DNA of 23,708 nucleotides, taken from the NCBI GenBank assembly GCA_002245135.1, contig NGBS01000371.1, positions 1-23,708 on the forward strand, read 5' to 3'. Source of the stretch: Proteromonas lacertae (Eukaryota > Sar > Bigyra > Opalinata > Proteromonadidae). The position numbers and the translations under genes are program-made. Positions 10,040 to 20,702 of this stretch are shown one piece after another. Within the stretch, counting starts at the first letter, position 1, and each line of letters begins with the position of its first letter. The notes below the pieces were generated by a model. It did no database searches. It was not told where the DNA came from and saw only the letters and a list, made by a program, of their open reading frames with translations.

Positions 10040-11504
10040 ATGAATTTCAATTTTGATTTTTTAGGGTTTAAAAACCCATTCATACTACTCTATTCCTTTC
10101 TGACAACATCACTGTTAATATCAGCATGTTTATCAGAATATGACTGTAAAAAGGAAAAGAAGAAAGTTGCTGTAGTTAGTAATTTTGTTAGTATAATAAT
10201 ATTAAGTATATAAAATGATAATAGCTGCTGCATCTAGCGAATTTGGCCCAAGTTTATTGTTGCTATTTTGGTTTGTTTCTGTTTTACTTTATTCAGTCTT
10301 CCAGTCTTCCATAGTAGAAAGTGCCTTATTTTTTGTTTGTATTAATATACACATGTAATGTAATTCAATAGCTTTGAATATAGGAATATTTTCCTTAATT
10401 CCTTTACTTCGTTCGATAAGAAGAAATTTGTCAAGTGTAACAGAAATACGAAATGAAGCAGTAGAGATGTATAATTTATCATTTAATGAAGTGACTGATG
10501 AGAATGATGAAATAAAGAGTCGTTTATCAAATAGTATATAGTTATTATTATTATTATTATTAATGAATAGTTGGTAAAATGTCAATTCGTAAATATTTAG
10601 GTTGGATATTTCAACTACCTCAAATTGTATATCCCAATATCGAATATATTGCTAAAAATGTGATATATTCAACAGTAAACAATACTTCATTAAAACTTGA
10701 TATAATAGTCTCAAAGAAATATAAAAATAGTAAAAAGCAATTGCCAATATTTTATTTTATTCATGGTGGTGGATGGGTATATATATATATATATATATAT
10801 AATTATAAATGAAATAGTTTATGGGAAGTCGAAAAATCTCCTCCATTCCATTATTATATGAATTAGCTAATAATGGATGGTTAATAGTGACAGTAAGTTA
10901 TCGATTCTGTTTGAATGTGAGTTATCCTGAGAATTTAAAAGATTGTAAAAGAGGATTACAGTGGGTTAAGAATAATATATATAAATATAATGGTAATAAA
11001 GATTTTATAATAGTTGGAGGTGAAAGCGCTGGAAGTCATTTATCATTATTATTATCCTTAACAAGTAAAGATAAAGAATTAAATAATGGAATAATTGATG
11101 ATGATATATCGATAAAAGGATGTGTTGATTTATATGGTGTTCATGATATAACAAATAGTTATAATTATTTGTCAAGTGATTTGCTATTAAGTAAAGCATT
11201 TAAATATGAATTTGGTGATGATGAAAGTAAATATAAATTTGCTTCGCCATATCAATTATTAGAAAGTAATAAACCATTTAATCCAATTTTGATTATACAT
11301 GGCAATTGTGATGAAATAATACCTTATAGTGAATCTTGTCGCTTTTATGATTTAGTTGAAAGTAAAGATATTCCAAATTCATTTTTATTAACAATACCAT
11401 TTGGTAAACATTGTTTCAACTATTTCTTATCTCCTCGTTGTTATGCTTGCGATGAAGTGATTAGTTTATATTTAGATTTATTATTGATGAAATATAATAA
11501 ATAA
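10040..11504 (+). CDS. Membrane-anchored alpha/beta-hydrolase (esterase/lipase-like)
   Basis: Five exons: 10040-10205, 10225-10338, 10372-10533, 10571-10776 and 10818-11504, giving 444 aa. The catalytic half has the oxyanion motif HGGGW (residues 212-216), the nucleophile motif GESAG (Ser286), an acid in HGNCDE (Asp381) and a His in FGKHCF (His414): the full triad of the hormone-sensitive-lipase/carboxylesterase-like family. The N-terminal half has about four hydrophobic segments (PFILLYSFLTTSLLISACL, VAVVSNFVSIIIL, GPSLLLLFWFVSVLLYSVF, LFFVSLNIGIFSLIPLL), so the enzyme probably sits in a membrane, somewhat like isoprenylcysteine methylesterase-type proteins; the substrate is unknown. The first intron would be only 19 nt. 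A shorter model starts at ATG 10215, lacks exon 1 and gives 392 aa; the longer one is preferred because phase and hydrophobic pattern fit. Confidence 0.8.
10541..10562. repeat. TTA/ATT triplet microsatellite inside an intron
   Basis: A run of about seven TTA/ATT triplets lies in the hydrolase intron 10534-10570. The next intron (10777-10817) holds a TA dinucleotide run. Both look like simple slippage repeats. Confidence 0.7.
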
Positions 11505-11805
11505 ATACATGCTTTGATTTAAATTTGTGTGTTGTTTTTGGTGAAAGTATAGAATTGATGAATAAAATGAACAAATGAAATCAAACATGTTTGATGAAAT
11601 TTTCTTTCTTTTCTATTTTTAATCAAATGTGATTCTATTATATTGTTTAGAAGTTATTTTGGTGTGTAAACAGTAAAATACCTTTATCTTTCAGATAAAG
11701 CTTATATTATGAAATCTAAAATTTAAAATATTCCTCCTATCAACAACATAATAGATATTCCAAAAAAATAAACTCAATTGTCATGATTTAATCCAATATT
11801 TACAA
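11505..11805. other. Convergent intergenic region
   Basis: About 300 nt between the 3' ends of the hydrolase (+) and the CHY/RING ligase (-). No gene is visible. It contains one perfect stem-loop at 11682-11700. It probably carries both 3' UTRs. Confidence 0.55.
11682..11700. other. Small hairpin between convergent genes
   Basis: CTTTATCT, a 3-nt loop TTC, then AGATAAAG: a perfect 8-bp stem between two convergent 3' ends. It could lie in either 3' UTR. Chance is possible in AT-rich DNA. Confidence 0.35.
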
Positions 11806-13116
11806 TTACTCTTCTGTTTCAGTAATTGTCCACACTTTAGGTTTTTCTTCATCTGTTAATGTTTTAATATCAACTGGATTACCTAAAACGGTAGTATTAT
11901 ATCCACCACAATAATTACACTACAAAAATAACATATTATTAAAACATACTTTATTATATAAATAATGAAACTTGCAATAACACTTTCTATCACAATCATT
12001 ACAATAAATAGGATTACATAAATTTTTCACTTCATCAGGTAATGTTTCCTATAAATATATACATAAATATAAATAAATATACTTCAGCTAAATGTAGATC
12101 TAATCTATGATAATAAGAACTCATATCACTTGCCAATGATTTGTGACAAATTGGACAAGTGTAATTACCAGCCTAAATTTATTATAATAATATCTATACC
12201 TCTATATATTCATCTAAACAATCAACATGGATAACATGTCCACATTTCATTACAGTTATACTTTCAGTTGTATCAAATAAATAAGCAAAACATATTGGAC
12301 AATTGGACTTTAGTTTATTTTCTAAACATATATGGCCAGCTGCAAAACATCCTTGACATTTATCACAGTGAATAAACTGACTTCTTTCACCAACACGGCA
12401 TATTCCACATTTGTCACAATGCTATTATTATATTTAATATAAAAGAAAAAATATATATAAATACAAATATTTGTTTAGTAATATCACCATCAAAAAAATG
12501 GCATATATTACAATAATAATTAGCAAATTGTATATGACATTTTGTACATTCGTTACTTATTGGTTGAACTGTATTACATTCCATACATCTACATGTCTTT
12601 ATTTGGAATCTGTCAATTTCATGATTTTCATTTTCATTATGACATAATCTACAAACATAGAATTTATTACAGCATTCAGCAAGGATATAACATTTTTTAA
12701 TATAGTGCTTACATCCTAATATCTTATTCTCCTCATCGCGATATGATTTCGAAATTTCTACAGGAGAGACTGGATTATTTAATTGATGTATCTGATTCCA
12801 TCGAAACATTAATATTTTCTATTTATATACAACATCAAAAATACTTGTATCAATTTAGATTTATCTTCTCCTGTTAGTTCAGTCTTTTTAGATACACACA
12901 TGATAGCTTTTCTATGTATTTCCCTCTATTTATAATAATTTACTATACCTCCACTTTTATTTTATCTTCTTCTGAATCAAGATGTCTTTCTTCAATAATT
13001 GACTGTAATCTATCATTCAAATAAGCCTATACATAATTCTACTTGAATATAATCGATACACATATTTTATCACTATCAGAATAATAGTCATCAGGTATAT
13101 CAATTGAAAATTCCAT
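11806..13116 (-). CDS. RCHY1: CHY zinc-finger and RING-finger E3 ubiquitin ligase, RCHY1/PIRH2 type
   Basis: Eight exons: 13116-13060, 13026-12949, 12925-12845, 12818-12465, 12421-12200, 12172-12083, 12048-11950 and 11919-11806; 364 aa, stop TAA. Every intron (33, 23, 26, 43, 27, 34, 30 nt) is phase 0 and every exon a multiple of three. Family order is complete: CHY finger from about residue 108 (GCKHY, CRLCHNENENHEIDRF), CTCHY part (FHCDKCGICRVG), RING-H2 from about 231 (CPIC, CGHVIHVDC, CPICHKS) and a C-terminal zinc ribbon (CNDC, KFHYLYNKCNYCGGYNT). RCHY1 proteins ubiquitinate target proteins for proteasomal destruction. The N-terminal 100 residues, absent from short animal forms, resemble the helical linker before CHY in plant and fungal relatives. 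The gene starts 67 nt from the divergent pseudokinase-LRR gene. Confidence 0.93.
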
Positions 13117-13183
13117 TAATTAATATAAATATATTCGTTTTTATTTATTCGTTTGTTATTTATTCTTTTTATTTCTCTTTATT
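13117..13183. promoter_or_regulatory. Very short shared promoter region (inferred)
   Basis: Only 67 nt separate the start codons of the CHY/RING ligase (-) and the pseudokinase-LRR gene (+). Both promoters and 5' UTRs must fit here or overlap the genes. The stretch is T-rich on the plus strand with repeated TTTATT units. Confidence 0.5.
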
Positions 13184-16100
13184 ATGGGAAATGGTAACTC
13201 TAAAAATGAAATATCTCGTTACTTAGACAAATCTCTACCGTATGAGGTATATAATATATTACTATCTATAGCCCATTCAAGAAATGAGATCAAGTACAGA
13301 AGGATGGCTATATTCTGTTTTAAACAAAAAAACAAACAAAAAAGAAATAGCGAAACTAATAAAGATTACACCAAAAAACCAAAGTAATGTCGTTAAATTT
13401 ATTACTACTATTAAATTATTATCAAAGCCAAGCAATGTAAATTTAGTTATATACTATAACGTTTTGTCAGTACCTAAAAAGATGATTATGATATCAATGC
13501 CTCATTTTTCAACTTCACTGAATACTGTTAATCCTCCGGATATATTCACAGATTTTACATTGAATACAGTGATTAATAACATATGTGAAGGGATTAATTC
13601 AATCCATTCACAAAATTTAATTCACGGCAGTATCAAGCCTTCAAACATATTTCAAAATTCTGATAATATCTGGTTATTAGGTGATTTTTGTGAATATTAT
13701 ATAACAGAAATTACTACACATCAAAACATAAAGGATTATCAATATCTTTCACCTGAAGTATTAAAGAATCTGAAATATGACAAATCATCAGACATATGGA
13801 GTTTAGGATGTGTTATTTATTATATAATAACAGGAAAAGAGGCATTTAATGCAAATTCAATTACTGAAATTACTCAATTTATTTCATATGGGAAATACCC
13901 TTCATTGATAAGTAATAATAATAAATTCAAATCACATATTGCATTTTATGATAATTTACTATCTCAATTATTAAATATTGACCAAAAACAAAGATTAAAG
14001 ATTAATGACTTAATAAAAGTAATAAATAGTAATAATACTGTTTATATATCATATGAATATGTGATAAAACAATTAGATGAGAATAAAAGAATAACTGACA
14101 AAAAAGAAATTGAAGCAATTTATAATAACGCTGATATACTTAACAAAATAATTGAAGAATATTCCAAAACAAAGAATGTCAGTTACTTGAGTTTATTAGG
14201 TCAATTACGACTATCATATTATGATAAATTGAATAAATATTTACATGATGCTATCAATACTGAAGGGGAAGATGCAAATGTGATTGATCTGTGGGATTAT
14301 GGATTTAGTGAGAGGAATAAATTCACTTTGTCACATGGAAGTGATTTAGAATGTAATGAGAGAGTGTTAATGTATATTCAAGGTGTATTACCTTTTCAAG
14401 ATGATTTAGAAGTATTGGATTTAGATGGTATTATATATATATAAATTATTATATTCATTTTTATATATAGAAGCATATTTAGATGATAAATCAGTTGAAA
14501 TATTTTCTTATTGTTTAAGTAATTTACCCAATTTAAAGTATGTTTCTTTAAATGGAAATGATTTATCAGATAATGGAATAAAGAAGTTAATTTCAGGTTT
14601 TTCCAATACTACGAAACTAGAGGAATTATTATTATCTCATAATAATATAAGTGACAAAGGATTTAAATCAATTTCAGATAAATTTAAATATATTAAATCA
14701 CTGAAAATATTTGATATTAGTTGTATATATATTTTATTTTATTGTATTGTATTTTGTATAGATAATAAAGTAGGTGATGAAGGGTTAAAGTACATGAGTT
14801 GGTCTTTAGCACAATTGACCAATTTACAGAAGTTTATAATTAACAGTATTTATATATATTATTAATTATTGTTTTTATAGATAATTCATTTACTAATGTT
14901 GGTTGTGCTGTATTAATTGATGGTCTTTGTACAATTACAACATTAACAACTTTAAATATTAGTTATACGAAAGTAGATGATGAAGCTATATTGAAGATAA
15001 GCGATGTGTTAAGTAAATTGAAGAATATGATTTTATTAGACTTTTCATGTATATTATTTTATTTATTATTTTATAGTTACTGAAGCTACTCATGAAAGTA
15101 TTGATAGAATAATAAACCAAACAACTTGCATTACTGAATTAGTAAACTTAGAAGTTGAATGTTTTACATATCCATCCATCAAATCCAAGCTGAATTCAAA
15201 CATCCCAATCTCAAGTCAAGCTGATTTTACGAAACTAACAGATTCTAATGAATTTATTAAAGAAATAATTCAAGATTACAATATGATAAATAGACCATCC
15301 TATTTCTATTTCTTAACTGCAATAGCATCTTTTAGATATACACAATATTATACCACAATAAAATCACAAATATCATTAAGTAAAGATTCATTAGAAGATA
15401 AAATATTCAGTGCAATTGAAGAAGGGAAGTTTATATTAAGTGAAAAGAATATAACAGATGATAATATGGATGAAATAAATGAATTATTACAATTTTATTT
15501 TGAATTTGAAACAATGGATTTTGGATGTATATATATTTTTTATTTTATTATTATTTATAGATAATAAGATCAGTAATATAACACCAATAGCTTTATCATT
15601 TCAAAGTATCAACACAATAATAGAATTATGTTTAAGTAGTAATCCATTAAAAGATGATGGTATAAAAATACTAAGTGAAAATCTACAATATTTACCACAA
15701 CTTCAATATTTATATTTACGTAAAGTAGAAATGACCAATGTTGGCTTTCATTATTTATGTGAAGCATTCCAATTCTTATTATATTTATCTTTATTGAATA
15801 TTGGTGATAATAAGATTGGAGATGATAGTGTAGAAAAACTATGTAACTGCTTAAGTGGATTTCCTCATCTTATTAGTTTAACAATTCCTTCAATTAATAT
15901 GACCGAATATGGAGCAAAGATATTGAGTAAATCATTGAAAGATATAACAAAATTGATAGAATTAAATATTGCATGTATTGATATTATTATTATTATTATT
16001 ATGAATAGATAATGATATAAGAGATGATGGAATAGAAGCTATTTCACAAAACTTTGAATATGTTAGTAAACTCAAAGAACTTTATCTTAATCGTATATAT

Positions 16101-16375
16101 ATATATATTATATTTATTGATTAATAGATACTGGAATGAGTGATATTGGTTTACAAGATGTTTGTCAGAATATAAATGAATTACCTGTTTTAACAATATT
16201 AACATTAGATCATAATCTATTAACTGAAGAGAGTATTGAATACTTAATATCAGCATTTGAAAGTGTTCCTTTACTGATGGAACTTCATTTGGAAGGTAAT
16301 TTGTTTGAAGAAGGTATTGATGATGTAATGAAATTGTATCAGAATTATCCGAGATGCAAAATATCACTTGAGTAA
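13184..16375 (+). CDS. Pseudokinase with C-terminal leucine-rich repeats, putatively N-myristoylated
   Basis: Nine exons: 13184-13246, 13272-14427, 14471-14722, 14762-14845, 14881-15048, 15077-15526, 15561-15974, 16009-16092 and 16128-16375; 972 aa, stop TAA. It begins MGNGNSKNE, a myristoylation-type start. Residues about 25-290 form a kinase fold: a weak glycine loop, IAKLIK as the likely beta-3 lysine, HGSIKPSN in place of HRDxKxxN (catalytic Asp replaced by Ser141), DFC for DFG (Asp159 kept), LSPEVL for the APE motif and DIWSLGC. It is therefore probably catalytically dead or weak. From about residue 395 come ribonuclease-inhibitor-type LRRs (for example LKYVSLNGNDLSDNGIKKL), interrupted by a non-LRR island near 575-715. 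Introns in the LRR part are all phase 1, and exons of 84, 168 and 252 nt equal one, two and three 28-residue repeats. It is convergent with A2M copy 2, 189 nt away. Confidence 0.85.
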
Positions 16376-16564
16376 TATATTTTGTGTGTATATAGTATTT
16401 CTACAATATATAATTATAACTGAAATCGTATATTTTTATGAATAATTTGTTTATAATGTTATTGAAATTATGAAAGGAGATAAAGCATAGACTTTTTAGA
16501 ATTGGGTTGTGAAAACTAGAGTATAATTGTAGAATAATATTATAATAATGAAAATCATCTCTAT

Positions 16565-19500
16565 TTACTCGATTTTTATATAACAATTATCAACATAGTA
16601 TTTTGAATTGTCATTATAGTATTCATACACTTCACTGTGTTCCATCTCATAATTACCTCTAATTTTACATTCACATTCGATTCGCACATTCTTCTCTTCA
16701 TTTCCTTCAAAGCATTTCCAATATAATACTAAATAATTATCAATTAATTCAAAGAAACTAATCTTTTCTTCTTTTCGTAATTCTCTCAATTTATGATATC
16801 TTACTTCACATCCACCAGCTATTCCTATCTTACATAATACCATTCCTAAACATTTATCACTTATATTTATCACTTTTATATCAACATCTAATAAATCACC
16901 TTCTTTCAACTCTGTTTCATTCATTTTTAATTCCATTTTTAAATTACAACTATCATTTATCAATGGTTTTTCTTTTGAGTAGAAATTGAGAGTATATGAT
17001 AATTTCATTGGATTTTCTAATTCATCTTTTAATTTTACATTTAGTATATTTTCATCTCCCATTAATAACGATTTTAAACATTCTTTTTCTATTTCTATTT
17101 GGGAATAGTTTTTCATTTCTTTCAAATCAATATTCATAATATTTTTATTATTCAATTCAATTTTCATCTCATTATTACAAATAAATTTCCCACTTTCTTT
17201 AATCATATTATCATATTCTAATAACACTTTCAAACTCAATATTGTTCCTTGAGTTGAACCATAATATCCATCACAACAACACTCTTGAATTGAATATATA
17301 CTCTTATTTATAGCATTATTGATTTCACTTGTGTTTCTTTTCGCTTTTATCCACAACAATAAACATAATGAAGTTGTTTCAATTTTTAAAGCTTTTTCTC
17401 TCGAATGAGTTATTGATTCTTTTGGATAATATATAAATCCATCTTCTTTTTGCATTGAAAGTAAGTTTTTGATTATTTCATTTGCTTTCATATTTTCTTT
17501 CAGATTTAAACAACTCAAACCTAATAAACTAAGAATATAAGGATCATCACTATCTTTTACTCTCTCATAGAAAATATCAAATGAAGTTTTGATTTTCTCA
17601 TCTACAGTAAAAGAGGTTAAACACCAATAGATATAAGCACTTGAACATTCTTTTCCTGCTCCACCAAAATTATCTAATTGTTTAGAATCTAAATTGAAAT
17701 AACCACTTGATTCATCTAATCGACTCATTAACCATTCCATTGCTTTATTCTCCATTTCTTCATTCACACCATCATATATATCTTTCATTTCTTCAAGTTC
17801 CATTAAACCATAAGCTGTTAATGTTTCACAAGCTGGACTATCTCCAAACCACTCAAATCCACCTTCTTCTGTTTGATAACTTATCAATCTTTTATATCCT
17901 TCTTCTATAAATTTATCACCATTTTCTTTCATTTTATTCTTATATCCACTTTTGCTTTTCATATATTTTATACCCAAAATCATTGGATATAATACACTTG
18001 ACGTTTGTTCAAAACATCCATATGGTTTTCGAATTAAGGAATGAACTGAATTTAATATCTTTTCCACCAGTTTTTCTTCGATTTTCAAATTGAAATTGAT
18101 AGTATTTTCATCTATATTTGCAGGCAGAGAGAATGGAATCTCATTTACAATATCTTTTAAAATTATATTTTTAGACATGTTATAAAAATAACCTCGAGGA
18201 TAGATTTTGATTGGATATTCTAAACAATCATTATAATCATCACTGTCAGCTAATATCTTTATTCTTGATTCACAAATATCATCATTTTCATTCTCTAATT
18301 TCATTTCGTCATTATTTACAGCTTTCTTTCCTTTTAAATAACTTGCATATATTATGAAGATTTCTTTGTGAGTTGTTTTCTTTTCATACCATTCATATAT
18401 ACAGTTTTCGCATTTTAAACCATCATCACTTTCTAATATAAGTTTTATACCTTTCATATTACATAAATCAGGATTTAAATTTACAACTACTGGTAAATGA
18501 ATTTCATCTTTATCACAAACATAAACAGGAGGAATACAATTTAAATAAAATGGTAATTTACTGTGAATTGTTATATCTTTACTTCCATATATTGAATCAT
18601 TTAATTTAAATCCTTCTACTCTAACTCGATAACTACTAATTGAATCACTTAATTGGAATTTTATTCTTGTGACTTTATTACATTTTATACTATTCGTACA
18701 AAATAAAGTACTTCTAAAATCATTTCTTATTTTTATTTCTTTTTTATCATAAGCATATTCTCTTTCTACTATGATATTCTTTGATTCTAAATCTTGATGT
18801 ATATTTGGTCTGGAAAATTTATAAACATCGCGAGGTTTTGCTTTACAAATCTTGGCTTTCCACGACTTTTTGCTTTCAGCTTTCAATTCACATCCCCATA
18901 ATTCGTCAGTTAAAAAAAATCTTCTTTCATCATCTGTAATTTGCTTCCAAAATCTACCAATTATTCGCTTGTATTTATCAATATTTTCTTCATAAATATT
19001 ATCATAGATTCCTAATACATTCTTATAGATAAATCTTCGCCAACCTTGAGTTCCTAACAATAAATCTATTTCTTCATTGCCTTTCAAATCTTTACTCAAA
19101 TAACTATCACAATCTTCTACATGATCTACTTCGTTTTCCACATAAATCATTAATGGGAGAGATGGATTTTGTAATCTCTTTTCTTCTAAATTCAATATTC
19201 CTTCATCAACTACTAATACACTTACATCTATAAATAATATCAATATTATATTATAAATAATATATATTATATACTGCAATCAATTGGTAAACTATTCTCA
19301 TTATAAGTATTAATTTTTAATTCTACTGTTTCTCCAGGTTTGTAATTGTTTTTATCTTCTTTTATATCAATATTTATCGAATGACTTGGATTTACATATA
19401 TCAATCTTTCAGCTATTGGAATTTCATCTTCAGTATATAATGTTACTCGAAATACTCCTCCCAAATTTACTTCATTTTCATTCAGACAGAATCTTATCTT

Positions 19501-20702
19501 TCCTATTCGTTTATCGAATATTACTTTTCGATAATCCATCTCAATCTCTTTCAAATATAATCCAATGAAGTATTTATTCTTTATTTTACTTCTTTCTACT
19601 TCTATTTCGATTGAATTATTGTTATAACTATTATGATTTGAATGAATTATTGCTCCTTCTGTTACTCTATATATCATAATATAATATATTTATACTCTGG
19701 CAAATCTATCATGTTATTTTTACATTTTGGATGAATTACATATAAAGCATATTCTATACCACTTTGAGGAATAAATGGAATTGATTTACCTCGACCTTCA
19801 TGAAATGTTTTGATTGACATTATTCGTTTGTTATTCGTCTTATCTATTATTTCACCTTCAAAATCACCTGGATTTCCATTCTTTAATAAACATTCATAAT
19901 ATATCACATTATGAACATTACTGATTAAATAGGAACTACTTTCTACATATACTTTTATATCTAATTCATTTTCATCATTCACAATTGGAATTGTTTTAGA
20001 TGAACTTCCTATCATACCATTATACCAGATCTTCACTGTTAATGAAATGTTTTTCTCTTCTTTTATCTTCTCAGGTAATTGTAATTCGAAGAGTATTTTA
20101 CCTTCCAATATTTTACTCTCTCCGCTTATTATTACATCATCAAATCGACTGTTTATTTCACAACTATCAACCAATATTTCTCCACTTCCTCTTTCCACAG
20201 TTGAAATACTTCCACTCACTAAATCATTCACATTATAACCTTCTTTATCAAATTTTATATCAAGTGTAAAATGAGGATCAACATAGTTTTGAATGTTGAT
20301 TTTTCGACTTTTACATGGATATTTTTTACATTTTATTGTATATTCACCTCCACTTTGATTTTCTGGAATTTCCCATTTATACATGAAAGTACCTTCTGTC
20401 AATGACACTTTACTCTTTAATTCAAATCCACTTTCTGATGACATTATCACTGTATCAGTGGTACAATTATCAACAAAGGTAATTCTTTTAACTATCTCAC
20501 TTCTTCGTATTCTAGTTTTATTATTTTCAGGTAATGTGGTTAATGTATGAGTAGCATGATCTGTTACATAACCAACGATGTAAATTGTATCTTTTGGTTT
20601 ATAGAATTGTTTATCTGTAGTTATATGGATGTTCCAATATGTCCATTCTGATAAATCAGCATCTTTACTGTTTTCTTCATTTTTTGATGTGCATGATCCC
20701 AT
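16565..20702 (-). CDS. Alpha-2-macroglobulin family protein, copy 2 (thioester protease trap)
   Basis: Exons 20702-19696, 19666-19275 and 19227-16565; about 1353 aa, with introns at the same places as copy 1 (29 and 47 nt). Domain order is the same: MG domains, bait (about residues 571-614), A2M domain, thioester GCFEQ (Cys871, Gln874), C-terminal receptor-binding-like domain. Outside the bait I counted about nine amino-acid differences from copy 1 (among them SI/LV in the strand before DEGIL, Ile/Thr, Val/Ala, Lys/Glu, Pro/Ser) and two silent ones. The N terminus is MGSCTSKN, so this copy has a Cys next to the putative myristoylated Gly, as in dually acylated proteins; copy 1 has Phe there. 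An in-frame TAA directly upstream excludes a longer start in this exon. It is intact, and convergent with the pseudokinase-LRR gene. Confidence 0.9.
18787..18915 (-). other. A2M bait region, copy 2 version (basic)
   Basis: About 43 codons with pieces such as WGCELKAESKKSWKAKICKA and KPRDVYKFSRPNIHQD. It is rich in Lys and Arg, so it would offer many sites to trypsin-like proteases, unlike the Glu-rich version in copy 1. The ends are sharp: similarity with copy 1 resumes at SKNIIVERE on one side and at DDERRFF on the other. Confidence 0.8.

Noticed and set aside
10541-10562. Triplet runs (also 15983-16000 and 23668-23685) as CRISPR-like or telomeric repeats
   Set aside because: They are simple microsatellites within short introns, without spacers or telomeric unit structure.
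10289-10585. Minus-strand open frame opposite the hydrolase N-terminal exons
   Set aside because: It covers two introns and the antisense of membrane-segment codons and has no recognisable features.
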